A DNA stretch of 64,000 nt from Rhodobacteraceae bacterium Alg231-04 (lineage in GTDB: Bacteria > Pseudomonadota > Alphaproteobacteria > Rhodobacterales > Rhodobacteraceae), in NCBI GenBank assembly GCA_900143635.1, contig FREY01000003.1, positions 248,001 to 312,000 on the forward strand, read 5' to 3'. Below, in pieces: positions 52,478-62,146 of this stretch. The translations under genes were made by a program, and so were the position numbers. Under the pieces are notes generated by a model that ran no database searches, was not told the DNA's origin, and saw only the letters and a program-made list of their open reading frames with translations. Every line of letters begins with the position of its first letter. Positions within the stretch are counted from its first letter, which is position 1.

Positions 52478-53710
52478 ATGATCATGACCGACATCGCCAA
52501 ACCCACATTGCGCGCCAAGGATGCGCCGGGACTCTCCAGCTTTCAGTGGGACGATCCGCTGCGTCTGGACGACCAGCTGACCGAAGACGAGCGGATGATC
52601 GCTGCATCAGCGCGCGCCTATGCACAGGAAAAATTGCAGCCACGCGTGACCGAAGCTTATGCCAACGAAGTCACCGATCCGGATGTTTTCCGCGAAATGG
52701 GAGAAATGGGCCTGCTCGGCGTCACTGTGCCGGAACAATACGGCGGCATCGGCGCCGGTTATGTCTCCTATGGCCTGGTCGCGCGCGAGGTCGAGCGGGT
52801 AGATTCCGGCTATCGGTCGATGATGTCGGTTCAATCTTCGCTGGTGATGTATCCGATCTATGCCTACGGCAGCGAAGAACAGCGGATGAAATACCTGCCG
52901 AAATTGTCCTCCGGCGAATGGATCGGCTGTTTTGGCCTCACTGAGCCGGACGCGGGTTCTGATCCCGGCGGCATGAAGACCCGTGCCGAGAAGATCGACG
53001 GCGGCTACAGGCTGACTGGCTCCAAAATGTGGATCTCCAACGCGCCGATCGCCGATGTTTTTGTCGTTTGGGCAAAATCCGAAGCCCACGGCGGCAAGAT
53101 CCGCGGCTTTGTTCTGGACAAGGGCACCAAGGGGCTCAGCGCTCCGAAGATTGAAAACAAGCTGTCCCTGCGCGCTTCGATCACCGGTGAAATCGTCATG
53201 GACGGTGTTGAGGTCGGGGAAGAGGCGCTGCTGCCTAACGTCGAAGGGCTGAAAGGTCCGTTTGGCTGTCTGAACCGTGCCCGCTACGGTATTGCCTGGG
53301 GCGTCATGGGCTCTGCCGAATGCTGCTGGCATGCAGCGCGCCAGTATGGGCTTGACCGTCAGCAGTTTGGCCGTCCGCTTGCCAACACTCAGCTGTTCCA
53401 GCTCAAGCTCGCCAATATGCAGACCGAAATCTCGCTAGGCCTGCAGGCTGCTCTGCGTGTTGGTCGCCTGATGGATGACGCCAATGCAGCGCCCGAGATG
53501 ATTTCCATCATTAAGCGCAACAACTGCGGCAAGGCACTGGAAATTGCACGTCACGCCCGCGACATGCACGGCGGCAACGGCATCAGCCTGGAATTCCAGG
53601 TGATCCGCCACATGGTGAACCTTGAGACCGTGAACACATATGAGGGCACACATGATGTTCACGCCCTGATCTTGGGCCGCGCGCAAACGGGCCTGCAGGC
53701 GTTCTTCTGA
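52478..53710 (+). CDS. gcdH: Glutaryl-CoA dehydrogenase
   Basis: The 410-residue flavoenzyme oxidises and decarboxylates glutaryl-CoA to crotonyl-CoA in lysine and tryptophan breakdown. It has the acyl-CoA dehydrogenase motifs [17 protein letters not shown] and [15 protein letters not shown], the arginine-rich [11 protein letters not shown], and the catalytic glutamate near residue 389 in [17 protein letters not shown]. The GcdH-specific features [17 protein letters not shown] and [11 protein letters not shown] separate it from other ACADs. A terminator follows at 53730. Confidence 0.92.
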   Translation: MIMTDIAKPTLRAKDAPGLSSFQWDDPLRLDDQLTEDERMIAASARAYAQEKLQPRVTEAYANEVTDPDVFREMGEMGLLGVTVPEQYGGIGAGYVSYGLVAREVERVDSGYRSMMSVQSSLVMYPIYAYGSEEQRMKYLPKLSSGEWIGCFGLTEPDAGSDPGGMKTRAEKIDGGYRLTGSKMWISNAPIADVFVVWAKSEAHGGKIRGFVLDKGTKGLSAPKIENKLSLRASITGEIVMDGVEVGEEALLPNVEGLKGPFGCLNRARYGIAWGVMGSAECCWHAARQYGLDRQQFGRPLANTQLFQLKLANMQTEISLGLQAALRVGRLMDDANAAPEMISIIKRNNCGKALEIARHARDMHGGNGISLEFQVIRHMVNLETVNTYEGTHDVHALILGRAQTGLQAFF

Positions 53711-53729
53711 TCTGCCGTCAAACCCCTAA

Positions 53730-53775
53730 AACCGCGGCATTTGAACCATTCAACTGCCGCGGTTCATTGGTTTTT
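53730..53775 (+). terminator. Terminator after gcdH
   Basis: AACCGCGGCA (53730-53739) pairs with TGCCGCGGTT (53755-53764), followed by CATTGGTTTTT. Confidence 0.8.
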
Positions 53776-54690
53776 GGTTGTTATTTCAAGCCGTTATGTT
53801 AATGTCAGATAACGCTCGGTTAACATGCAACGGACCAAACGAACGGGCGGGCTTTGAAGTATTGCAATGCGATAATGCAAAAATGCACCGGTGGCTTGGG
53901 TTGATCATACCCACCCTGCGACAGGATCAGAGCTGCACACAGCCGCCTATCACAAGTCTTTGTTTTGACGAACTATTTTTGCTGCCAAACCTGCAAATCC
54001 GCTTTGCAGATTTGGGCATGTCCAGAATATGCAAAACAAAACCGCTCTTCTGGCCATTGCGCATTGGCATATGCAAAGGTTTTGCTCCGTTTCTATCAAA
54101 TAGAACCCGGTATGAACGCTGGACAATCGGGTGATTACTTCGCTCAGAACAAAGAAGCCGCTGAACGCAGCCTTTGAATTTTTGAAAAGCATACTGGTAA
54201 ATCTGGAAGGGGGCCCGATGAACATGCAAATTGCGTTCATACTTTCGGCCTTGCTGATTAATCCCGCAAGACGCTTCGCGCGCATCCTGAACATTCAACG
54301 TCGGCAATTCAGAAACCAGCCAAACGCGCGACCTTGCAACGACTGTGTCCTCGCTTGGAAACAACACCCAGCCTTTGGATCCTACCATAGTCAATAATGG
54401 TGCTCAGTTTGCCCGGTTTCCCTGGACGCGTCTGGCGGATAATACAGGGTGAGGTGTCAGAAAATCGGCGCCCAACATATCTCATAATAGTAATTATGTT
54501 ATTTAAAAGCGTTGATCCGTGACATCGCCAAGGCCCCTAAAGCATGGGGTAAATCAAACCATCAAAACAGAAGTGCAACCTAGGTTAGAACAACAACCGC
54601 CGGGATTCCACTTGCGTTCAAGTGAAAAGATCCTTTTAAAAAGATCACCCCACACTTCCCGAAACTTCTGGACTGAACCGGACTTTGATC
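53776..54690. other. 915-bp AT-rich stretch before aroQ, no clear gene
   Basis: No recognised protein or RNA gene is visible. It contains short inverted repeats (for example CAAATCCGCTTTGCAGATTTG near 53994) and one small candidate frame at 54218-54397 (59 residues) with a purine-rich GGAAGGGGG before the ATG and a hydrophobic N-terminus. Its length and composition stand out from neighbouring core genes. It may hold regulatory sites for the aroQ-luxR unit or decayed DNA. Confidence 0.35.
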
Positions 54691-55140
54691 ATGCAGCGCC
54701 TCCTTATTCTGAACGGCCCCAATCTAAACCTCCTCGGCACGCGACAGCCCGAGGTTTATGGTTCGGTGACCTTGCCAATGATCGAAGAAAACTGCCGCAA
54801 ACACGCGCAGGAAATTGGAGTTGGCGTTGCGTTTGAACAGTCCAATCACGAAGGCGTCCTGATCGATGCCATTCACAATGCTAAAGGAAATGCCGACGGG
54901 ATCATCTTGAACGCCGGCGCCTATACCCATACATCGGTCGCACTGCATGACGCATTGGCGTCAGTAGACCTGCCTGCAGTGGAACTGCATTTGTCGAATG
55001 TTCACGCACGCGAAGAATTCCGTCGTGTTTCCTATATTTCAAAAGTGGTTGTTGGCCAGATCTGCGGATTTGGTGCCAGTGGATATACATTGGCAATGGA
55101 TGCGCTATCCGGCTACCTGAGCGAGAAAGACTTATTATGA
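54691..55140 (+). CDS. aroQ: Type II 3-dehydroquinate dehydratase
   Basis: The 149-residue dodecameric enzyme makes 3-dehydroshikimate in the shikimate pathway. Diagnostic motifs are LLILNGPNLNLLGTRQPEVYG (catalytic arginine and tyrosine), FEQSNHEG, LNAGAYTHTSVALHDAL and ELHLSNVHAREEFR with the catalytic histidine. The ATG at 54691 lacks a clear SD. Its stop overlaps the start of a LuxR-type gene by four bases (ATGA), which ties the regulator to aroQ transcription. Confidence 0.93.
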   Translation: MQRLLILNGPNLNLLGTRQPEVYGSVTLPMIEENCRKHAQEIGVGVAFEQSNHEGVLIDAIHNAKGNADGIILNAGAYTHTSVALHDALASVDLPAVELHLSNVHAREEFRRVSYISKVVVGQICGFGASGYTLAMDALSGYLSEKDLL

Positions 55141-55892
55141 ACTTGCGGGATTATCTCGATTTTGTGATCCGCGCCAAAAGCCTGGAAGAATTATGGCCAG
55201 CGCATGTGGAACAGATGGCCCAATACGGGTTTGACAGAATAATTTACGGCCACACTAGATTCAAAACCGACACATCGCTGGGCGACCCCGAAGATTTTCT
55301 CATTCTGACAAATCACGACAACGCATATTTGAACGGTTTTTTGGATCAGGGCCTGTATTTCCATGCCCCTATGGTTCAATGGGCGCTAAAAAACGAAGGG
55401 GCCTGCAGCTGGAATGAGGCGCAGAAAATGCTTGGTAAAAACGAGCTTTCCCCAGAAGCAATTCAGGTTCTTGAATTCAATTCAAAACTCAAAATGAAAT
55501 CCGGCTACACCATCAGTTTCCACTCCAGCAACAAGCGGTTCAAAGGGGCTGTGTCCCTCGCCGGTGAGCCATCGCTGTCTCAGGACGACGTAGACGCGCT
55601 GTGGAAGACCCATGGGCGCGACCTGGAGCTGATGAATAATATCGCACATCTCAAGATCACCTCGATGCCATATGTGCCACCCAACCGGGCACTCACCAAG
55701 CGCCAGAGAGAGGCGCTGGAATGGGTTGGTGACGGTAAGACGACGCAGGATATCGCGATGCTATTAGGGCTAACGACGGCAACCGTCGATAAGCATCTTC
55801 GCCTTGCGAGAGAATCACTGTCGGTAGAAACAACTGCCCAGGCAGTTCTTAAAGCTGCGCTGCACAACCAGATTTTCATGTCCGAAGCCTGA
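55137..55892 (+). CDS. Orphan LuxR-type quorum-sensing-like regulator
   Basis: The 251-residue protein has an autoinducer-binding-type N-terminal domain (residues about 15-165) and a C-terminal LuxR HTH (ALTKRQREALEWVGDGKTTQDIAMLLGL onward). The ligand region reads LYFHAPMVQWALKNEGACSW, so the usual aspartate-proline of acyl-homoserine lactone receptors is alanine-proline here, which hints at a different or no AHL ligand. No luxI-type synthase is in the window. It is translationally coupled to aroQ. Confidence 0.8.
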   Translation: MNLRDYLDFVIRAKSLEELWPAHVEQMAQYGFDRIIYGHTRFKTDTSLGDPEDFLILTNHDNAYLNGFLDQGLYFHAPMVQWALKNEGACSWNEAQKMLGKNELSPEAIQVLEFNSKLKMKSGYTISFHSSNKRFKGAVSLAGEPSLSQDDVDALWKTHGRDLELMNNIAHLKITSMPYVPPNRALTKRQREALEWVGDGKTTQDIAMLLGLTTATVDKHLRLARESLSVETTAQAVLKAALHNQIFMSEA

Positions 55893-56265
55893 TTTTCCAG
55901 CACCCACCGAAAAAGAAGCCAAGTTCACCGTGAAAGTGACGCAAGGTAAGGAATTCAGTACTATCGCAAAAGGTATCAAAAAGGCACCTTGTCAATGTTC
56001 CGTGAGTGGTGGCTTTAGCCTAGGAACTGCTGGGTGTTACCTGGTCAGTATTCAGACCTGATTTCAACCGGTTTTCGGCGTGGGGGCGTATTGTTCCGTC
56101 TCCATGCCGTATACCTGAAAAGGACCCCACTTCATCCCCATCAAGTTGGGATCCTCGCTGGTAGGGAGCCGTGCCTTTGGTACGGCTCCCATTTTATTTG
56201 CGGACCCACCTTTAGGCACCCTCCGTCTGGCAACCCACCTGCCCCGACCGCACAGAAAAGCGCAT
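55893..56265. other. Intergenic region with an orphan plus-strand terminator
   Basis: No gene is recognised over 370 bases. GGGAGCCGT (56164-56172) pairs with ACGGCTCCC (56182-56190) and is followed by ATTTTATTT, a plus-strand terminator about 270 bases after the LuxR gene. It may end the aroQ-luxR message with a long tail, or a small RNA. Confidence 0.4.
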
Positions 56266-56296
56266 AAAAAAACCCGCGGCAAAGCGCGGGTTTTTT
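56266..56296 (-). terminator. Terminator after tsf
   Basis: AAAAAAACCCGCG pairs with CGCGGGTTTTTT around GCAAAG; strong on the minus strand after tsf. Confidence 0.9.
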
Positions 56297-56315
56297 CAGG
56301 TATTGTTGCAGAAGA

Positions 56316-57191
56316 TTAGCCCTGAGCTGCCTTGGCAACTTCGGCTGCGAAGTCTTCTTTTTCAACTTCGATGCCTTCGCCAACTTCCAGACGCACGAAA
56401 CCGGTGATGGTCGCGCCAGCTTCTTTAGCTGCGGCTTCAACGGTCAGGTCCGGGTTCACAACGAACTGCTGGTTCAGAAGCGTGGACTCGGCGATGAATT
56501 TCTTCATGCGGCCAACGATCATCTTCTCGATAACCTGGTCCGGCTTGCCGGATTCACGCGCGATGTCCATCTGGACCTGCTTTTCTTTCTCGACGACAGA
56601 GGCGTCCAGATCAGCTTCGCTCAGCGCGGCCGGGTTCACGGCTGCGATGTGCATCGCAACCTGCTTGGCGATGGCTTCGTTGCCACCGTCCAGCGCGACC
56701 AGAACGCCGATTTTGCCCATGCCGGCAGCTGCTGCGTTGTGCACGTAGGCCACAACGGTTTCGCCTTCCAGCGCGGCCATACGGCGGACAGACATGTTTT
56801 CGCCAATGGTGGCGATTTTGTCGGTCAGCACTTCGGAAACCGGTTTGCCGCCCATGTCGGCCGCTTTCAGCGCCTCAACATCGGATGCGCCCAGTGCCAC
56901 GGTTGCGATACCGGCAACCATTTCCTGGAACTCGGCGTTTTTACCAACAAAGTCGGTTTCCGAGTTCACTTCGACGGCAACGCCTTTGTTGCCTTCGACA
57001 ACAACGGCCACCAGGCCTTCAGCGGCGGTACGGCCGGATTTCTTGGCCGCTTTCGCGAGACCTTTGGTGCGCAGCCAGTCAACCGCGGCTTCCATGTCGC
57101 CTGCGGTTTCGGTCAGTGCTTTTTTGGCGTCCATCATGCCGGCGCCGGTGGAGTCGCGCAGTTGTTTGACGAGTGCTGCGGTAATTGCCAT
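56316..57191 (-). CDS. tsf: Translation elongation factor Ts
   Basis: EF-Ts recycles EF-Tu-GDP. The 291-residue protein has the N-terminal UBA-like [19 protein letters not shown] and the core [13 protein letters not shown]. It follows rpsB with a 77-base gap, the usual order. Confidence 0.97.
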   Translation of the reverse strand: MAITAALVKQLRDSTGAGMMDAKKALTETAGDMEAAVDWLRTKGLAKAAKKSGRTAAEGLVAVVVEGNKGVAVEVNSETDFVGKNAEFQEMVAGIATVALGASDVEALKAADMGGKPVSEVLTDKIATIGENMSVRRMAALEGETVVAYVHNAAAAGMGKIGVLVALDGGNEAIAKQVAMHIAAVNPAALSEADLDASVVEKEKQVQMDIARESGKPDQVIEKMIVGRMKKFIAESTLLNQQFVVNPDLTVEAAAKEAGATITGFVRLEVGEGIEVEKEDFAAEVAKAAQG

Positions 57192-57268
57192 TTTGAGGCT
57201 CTCCTTGGTTCAGAACAGAAATGGGGCAGGTGATACCCTGCCCCGCTTGTCAAATCTGTGACAGCAGA

Positions 57269-58039
57269 TCAGGCTTCAGCAGCAACTTCGGCTACGGCCT
57301 CTTCAACCGGCGCTTCTTCGAAGGCACCGAGGTCAACACCAGCGGCACCCAGCTGAGCGGTCATGCCGTCCAGGGCTGCGCGGGCTGCCAGATCACAGTA
57401 GAGCGAGATAGCGCGCGATGCGTCGTCGTTGCCCGGAATGATGTAGTCAACGCCGTCCGGCGGGCAGTTGGTGTCGACAACGGCGACAACCGGGATGCCC
57501 AGCTTGTTGGCTTCTGCGATGGCCAGCGCTTCTTTCTTGACGTCGATGACGAAGATAAGATCCGGAACACCGCCCATTTCGCGGATACCGCCCAGCGATG
57601 CCTGCAGTTTGGTCTGGTCACGTTCCATGCCCAGACGCTCTTTCTTGGTCAGGCCGTCGGCGCCAGAGGCCATTTTTTCGTCGATGTCGTTCAGACGCTT
57701 GATCGACTGGGAAACGGTCTTCCAGTTGGTCAGCGTGCCACCGAGCCAGCGGTGGTTCATGTAATACTGTGCGGATTTCTCTGCAGCTTCGGCGATGGGG
57801 CCTGCGGCCTGACGCTTGGTGCCAACGAAGAGAACGCGGCCGCCTTTGGCGACGGTGTCACGAACAGCTGTCAGAGCCTGGTCCAGCATCGGAACAGTCT
57901 GAGTGAGGTCCATGATGTGGATGCCGTTGCGCGAACCGTAGATGAACGGTGCCATACGCGGGTTCCATCGCTGTGTCTGGTGACCAAAGTGTACGCCTGC
58001 TTCCAGCAGCTGGCGCATGGAGAACTCGGGAAGAGCCAT
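57269..58039 (-). CDS. rpsB: 30S ribosomal protein S2
   Basis: The 256-residue protein has the S2 signature [19 protein letters not shown] and later [15 protein letters not shown] and [12 protein letters not shown]. An SD (AAAAGGA) lies nine bases upstream. A structured leader precedes it. The acidic alanine-rich C-terminus is typical for alphaproteobacteria. Confidence 0.97.
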   Translation of the reverse strand: MALPEFSMRQLLEAGVHFGHQTQRWNPRMAPFIYGSRNGIHIMDLTQTVPMLDQALTAVRDTVAKGGRVLFVGTKRQAAGPIAEAAEKSAQYYMNHRWLGGTLTNWKTVSQSIKRLNDIDEKMASGADGLTKKERLGMERDQTKLQASLGGIREMGGVPDLIFVIDVKKEALAIAEANKLGIPVVAVVDTNCPPDGVDYIIPGNDDASRAISLYCDLAARAALDGMTAQLGAAGVDLGAFEEAPVEEAVAEVAAEA

Positions 58040-58203
58040 GCTTCTAATCCTTTTCCGGTTTATGCCTCAGCGGGGAACTCAGAGCGTTTGCTCCAACCGG
58101 CGGTCCGTCGGGGATTTCTCCCCCAATCGGACCAACCCCGCCTGCGGGTTCGATGGCGCGCGTATACGGCAGGTTTATGAGGGGCGCAAGAGGGTTTGCA
58201 GGC
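58040..58203 (-). promoter_or_regulatory. Structured rpsB leader candidate
   Basis: GGTCCG (58102-58107) pairs with CGGACC (58128-58133) with inner GGGG/CCCC pairing, forming a long hairpin in the 5' untranslated region. It could be an S2-type autoregulatory leader. Confidence 0.4.
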
Positions 58204-59049
58204 TTATTCAGCCTTTGTTTCCAAACCCAGTGCTGCGTCATGCCCGCGCCGTACCGCTGCCTCGCAATAGGCGGCCAGTGCCTTGCGGTTTTCAAAATCG
58301 CTGACCTTGACCGGGGCATGATAAATCAGCTCTACCGCGCCAGGGTTTGCGGTCGACAGCACCTTCAACAGATGGCTGCCAAAATCCATCGGGCCCCACC
58401 AGCCATAGTAGCGTGCCGGCTGGCCCTTTGGTGCGCGAAACACCACTGATACGGGCTGCACATACATGAAATCGCGCAGCTGGTCGCTGAAGAAGGCCGC
58501 AAACAGGGTTGTCTTGAACGCCAGCACGCGTTGGCCATCGGTCGAGGTGCCCTCGGGAAAGAAAAGCAGCTTGTGACCGGCCTTGAGGCGGGTTTCAAAC
58601 AGATCCGTCTGTTCCTTGGCCTTGCGGCGGTCGCGTTCGATGAAAACGGTTCCGGTGGCCCGCGCCAGCCAGCCGATACCGGGCCAGTTGGCCACTTCGG
58701 CCTTGGAAACAAAATAGATCCGCTTGCGCGCATTCAAAGCAAAAATATCTAGCCAGGACTGATGGTTGGCAACCACAGCACCCTGTTCGTTCATCAGCGT
58801 GCCGGTGCTGCGATAGCCCATGCCCAGAATTCGGAACGCATTGCGACAGACAAATTGGGTGATGTAAGGCGTGACCGGGCGGTGCAGCCCGCACAGGGGC
58901 CGCTCTGCCAGACGGATCGCCAAAAGCGTGACCAGCCCTCCAAAAACCAGCAGAGCCAGCAATGGCGCGCGCAGGATCACCCGCAGCCAGCCAAGCACAG
59001 TGACAGAGACCGGATCAGGGGCGGTTTCGCTTTGCCAGCTCACACTCAT
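58204..59049 (-). CDS. olsA: 1-acyl-glycerol-3-phosphate acyltransferase-type enzyme (OlsA-like)
   Basis: The 281-residue membrane acyltransferase has VANHQSWLDIFAL (HxxxxD), ATGTVFIERDRRKAK, and FFPEGTSTDGQRVLAFK motifs of PlsC. Following olsB by three bases it likely adds the second acyl chain to lyso-ornithine lipid; PlsC paralogues for phosphatidic acid remain possible. Confidence 0.85.
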   Translation of the reverse strand: MSVSWQSETAPDPVSVTVLGWLRVILRAPLLALLVFGGLVTLLAIRLAERPLCGLHRPVTPYITQFVCRNAFRILGMGYRSTGTLMNEQGAVVANHQSWLDIFALNARKRIYFVSKAEVANWPGIGWLARATGTVFIERDRRKAKEQTDLFETRLKAGHKLLFFPEGTSTDGQRVLAFKTTLFAAFFSDQLRDFMYVQPVSVVFRAPKGQPARYYGWWGPMDFGSHLLKVLSTANPGAVELIYHAPVKVSDFENRKALAAYCEAAVRRGHDAALGLETKAE

Positions 59050-59052
59050 GGT

Positions 59053-59808
59053 TCAGCTCCGCTCACCGCTGTAAATCCGCCGCTGCCTATCGTTCATCCG
59101 GGCTGTATCGAGGATCAGGCAGACATCGGTGGTGTTGAAATCATGGTCGACATAGGCCCCCTCACCGACAAAACCGCCAAGCCGCAGATAGGCTTTGATC
59201 AATGCGGGCACCTCAACCATGGCCTTGCGGCGGTCCAGTTCGGCCGTCGCGATCAGATCCATCGTTTGAAACTCGGTTGAACGAACCCGCAGATCATCAG
59301 GCGCAAGATGGCTGTGATGCAGCAGCGTCAATGGCTGCGCCAATGCGTGAACATCCGTGCCGTGAAAACTGGCCGTGCCAAACAGGATTTCCACACCGTG
59401 GTCCGCAACATACCCCGACAGGGCGCTCCACAGATGGAACATCGCCATGCCGCCGCGATAGTCTTTATGCAGACAGGACCGTCCCAGCTCCAGCAAGCGA
59501 CGGCCAGAAGTTTTCAGCGCGGACAGATCGTATTCGCCTTCGGAATAAAACCCACCGGCCAGCGCGGCCTGTTCGCTGCGCAACAAGCGATAGACGCCCA
59601 CTACCGTGCCCGTGGCCTCATCCCTGACCAGCATGTGATCGGCAAAAGGGTCGAACCGGTCGATCTCAAGCCCCGACACGTGATCGACCATTACGCCGCC
59701 GCCGCCCAATTCACGCACAAAAACATCATAGCGCAACGCCTGTGCAGCGCGTATCTCATCCGCGGTTTGCGCGATGGTCACGGAGAATCCGGATGACAAT
59801 TCGGACAT
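59053..59808 (-). CDS. olsB: Ornithine-acyl-ACP N-acyltransferase (OlsB)
   Basis: The 251-residue GNAT-type enzyme N-acylates ornithine in phosphorus-free ornithine lipid synthesis. It has the OlsB pattern RYDVFVRELGGGG, DRFDPFADHMLVRD, GRRLLELGRSCLHKDYRGG and FHGTDVHALAQPL. Together with olsA and the phosphate regulon 10 kb away it suggests lipid remodelling on phosphate starvation, though no Pho box was recognised before it. Confidence 0.88.
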   Translation of the reverse strand: MSELSSGFSVTIAQTADEIRAAQALRYDVFVRELGGGGVMVDHVSGLEIDRFDPFADHMLVRDEATGTVVGVYRLLRSEQAALAGGFYSEGEYDLSALKTSGRRLLELGRSCLHKDYRGGMAMFHLWSALSGYVADHGVEILFGTASFHGTDVHALAQPLTLLHHSHLAPDDLRVRSTEFQTMDLIATAELDRRKAMVEVPALIKAYLRLGGFVGEGAYVDHDFNTTDVCLILDTARMNDRQRRIYSGERS

Positions 59809-59914
59809 GAAGACTGAAAGCCCTGTTCAAGGTCGGGTGGAGATAGCCGTCTTTGCGTCGGCAAGGCAACAGTTTAGGAGAATTTGCGACGCTTCGTTAA
59901 TACTCTGTCAACCA

Positions 59915-60100
59915 TTATGTCTGATCAAATACAGGTATCAGTGAGACACGGCTGCCGTCGATGACCAGCTTTCCCTGGTCCCGAAAATTGACGGTGACTT
60001 TACCGCCGATATTTGACTGAACCTGCCCAAGGCCCCAATCAGGATGGCCGGGGTGCCGGACGAACATGCCCGGCGCAAGAATAGCATTGAGGTCGCTCAT
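59915..60100 (-). CDS. DUF3553 small protein
   Basis: The 61-residue protein matches DUF3553: FVRHPGHPDWGLGQVQSNIGGKVTVNFRDQGK, a small beta-barrel-like fold also found in the C-terminus of some helicases (UvrD CarD-like). It starts only 26 bases from the divergent chpT start, so the two share an overlapping promoter region. Function unknown. Confidence 0.8.
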   Translation of the reverse strand: MSDLNAILAPGMFVRHPGHPDWGLGQVQSNIGGKVTVNFRDQGKLVIDGSRVSLIPVFDQT

Positions 60101-60126
60101 ATTGTGGCCCGAAGTGGAGAAGACTT

Positions 60127-60723
60127 ATGAGCGTAGATAGCGTCAATCTGGCCACATTGATAGGGTCAAGGATCTGCCACGATCTGATCAGCCCCATTGG
60201 CGCGATCAACAACGGGCTTGAGCTTCTCAGCATGACCGGCACAGTAGGCGGCCCGGAAATGGAGCTAATTTCGGACAGTGTTGGCAATGCCAATGCCCGC
60301 ATCCGGTTTTTCCGCGTTTCCTTTGGCTCTGCCGGCGAACAGCAGATGGGCCGCGCCGAGGTTGCATCGGTGCTTGATGACCTCAGCAAGGGTGGCCGTT
60401 TGAAATACCAATGGACCCCGGCCGAACCCTGCAGCCGGTCCGATGTGCGCCTCGCCTTTCTGGCGATGCTCTGCCTTGAGACCGCCCTGCCCTATGGCGG
60501 TACGGTTCAGGCGCTGAACACCGATGGCAATTGGATGATCATCGGTGAAGGTTCCAAACTGAACATTGATGATGAATTGTGGGCGCGGGTCAGCGGCGGT
60601 CAATCATCGACACAAATCACCCCGGCGCTGGTGCAATTTGCCCTGCTGCCCGAAGCGGCCAAAGCCGCCGGGCGCACTGTTCGCGTCGAACAGGGATCAG
60701 ACGGGGTGACCATTCAATTCTGA
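60127..60723 (+). CDS. chpT: Histidine phosphotransferase ChpT
   Basis: ChpT relays phosphate from CckA to CtrA and CpdR in alphaproteobacteria. The 198-residue protein has SRICHDLISPIGAINNGLELL with the phospho-histidine and a degenerate ATPase-like C-terminal domain. GGAGAAG lies seven bases upstream of the ATG. In Rhodobacteraceae the CckA-ChpT-CtrA pathway controls motility and related traits. Confidence 0.92.
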   Translation: MSVDSVNLATLIGSRICHDLISPIGAINNGLELLSMTGTVGGPEMELISDSVGNANARIRFFRVSFGSAGEQQMGRAEVASVLDDLSKGGRLKYQWTPAEPCSRSDVRLAFLAMLCLETALPYGGTVQALNTDGNWMIIGEGSKLNIDDELWARVSGGQSSTQITPALVQFALLPEAAKAAGRTVRVEQGSDGVTIQF

Positions 60724-60761
60724 CTGGCCCAGCTGGGCCAGACTAAACGCAAAGCCAACTT

Positions 60762-60797
60762 GAGCGCCAGGAATGCCCCTTCCCGGCGCTCTTTTTT
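60762..60797. terminator. Terminator between chpT and proA
   Basis: GAGCGCC (60762-60768) pairs with GGCGCTC (60785-60791), followed by seven T. It serves chpT in the plus direction. Confidence 0.75.
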
Positions 60798-60805
60798 ATG
60801 TCCGC

Positions 60806-62071
60806 TTAGCTGCGGGTCGTGCCGTTGCCCCGCACCAGATATTTAAAGCTGGTCAGCTGCGCCGCACCAACCGGGCCGCGGGCATGCATTTTGCCGGTGG
60901 CAATCCCGATTTCTGCACCCATGCCAAATTCACCCCCATCGGCAAACTGGGTCGAGGCATTGTGCATCAGGATCGCACTATCCAGCTCTTTGAAAAACTG
61001 ATCAGCAGCGGCCTGATCTTCGGTGATGATACAGTCCGTATGGGCCGAGTGATGGGTGCGGATATGATCGATCGCCGCATCAATATCGGCGACTTTCTTG
61101 GCCGCGATGATGCTGTCGAGGTATTCCTTACCCCAATCGTCATCGGTGGCGGCAATCATATCCTCAGCACCGCTCAGCCCTTCGCCGGCGTGAATTTCCA
61201 CGCCTGCGGCAGACAGAGCGCCCAGAACTTCGGCGCCCAGCGTGTCGGCAATATCCTGATGGATCAGCAGGCATTCAGCCGCGCCACAGATGCCGGTGCG
61301 ACGGGTCTTGGCGTTTAGCACAACGTCCAGTGCCTTTTGCGGATCGGCGTCTTTGTCGAGGTAAATATGCACGATGCCTTCGAGATGGGCAAAGACCGGC
61401 ACGCGGGCTTCGCGCTGGACCAATCCAACCAGCCCCTTGCCGCCACGCGGCACGATCACGTCGACGTAATCGGTCATGGTCAGCAGTTCCTGCACCGCTG
61501 CGCGATCGCGGGTGGGGATCAGCTGCACTGCATCTTCAGGCAGGTTCGCACCGCGCAGGCCTTCGGCCAGACAGGCATGGATCGCAGACGCCGAATGGAA
61601 GCTTTCGGACCCACCCCGCAGGATCACCGCATTGCCCGATTTCAGGCAGAGCGCGCCGGCATCGGCCGTCACATTGGGACGGCTTTCATAGATCACCCCG
61701 ATCACCCCCAGCGGCGTGCGCACGCGCTGGATGTTCAGCCCGGTGGGACGGTCCCATTCGGCAATAACTTCCCCCACGGGATCGGCCTGTTCAGCCACAG
61801 CGCGCAACCCGTCAACCATGCCTTGAATGCGGTCTTCGTCCAGCATCAGCCGGTCCATCATCGCATCCGACAGGCCCTTGTTGCGGCCAAATTCCAGATC
61901 TTTGACATTGGCTTCGATGATCGTGGCCCGATTTCTCCACACCGCTTCGGCGGCACCGATCAGGGCGGCGTGTTTACGCTCTGCGCTGGCGGTGGCCAAT
62001 TGCTGTGCGGCAGCCTTTGCCCGGCGGCCAAGGTCATCCATGGTGGATTTAATATTCACGTTATCATTCAT
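60806..62071 (-). CDS. proA: Gamma-glutamyl phosphate reductase
   Basis: The 421-residue enzyme reduces gamma-glutamyl phosphate to the semialdehyde in proline synthesis. It has the aldehyde-dehydrogenase-like fold with [21 protein letters not shown] and the catalytic cysteine in [13 protein letters not shown]. It follows proB by 75 bases on the same strand. Confidence 0.95.
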   Translation of the reverse strand: MNDNVNIKSTMDDLGRRAKAAAQQLATASAERKHAALIGAAEAVWRNRATIIEANVKDLEFGRNKGLSDAMMDRLMLDEDRIQGMVDGLRAVAEQADPVGEVIAEWDRPTGLNIQRVRTPLGVIGVIYESRPNVTADAGALCLKSGNAVILRGGSESFHSASAIHACLAEGLRGANLPEDAVQLIPTRDRAAVQELLTMTDYVDVIVPRGGKGLVGLVQREARVPVFAHLEGIVHIYLDKDADPQKALDVVLNAKTRRTGICGAAECLLIHQDIADTLGAEVLGALSAAGVEIHAGEGLSGAEDMIAATDDDWGKEYLDSIIAAKKVADIDAAIDHIRTHHSAHTDCIITEDQAAADQFFKELDSAILMHNASTQFADGGEFGMGAEIGIATGKMHARGPVGAAQLTSFKYLVRGNGTTRS

Positions 62072-62146
62072 AATCTTACGAGCCCTTTTTGTCCCGTTGC
62101 CAAGCGGTGTAGCGCGCCTGGCCTGTTCAGTATCGTAGTTGCGCTG

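Noticed and set aside
56034-56282. Small open frames on both strands downstream of the LuxR gene
   Set aside because: They lack ribosome sites and motifs, and overlap the hairpin structures there.
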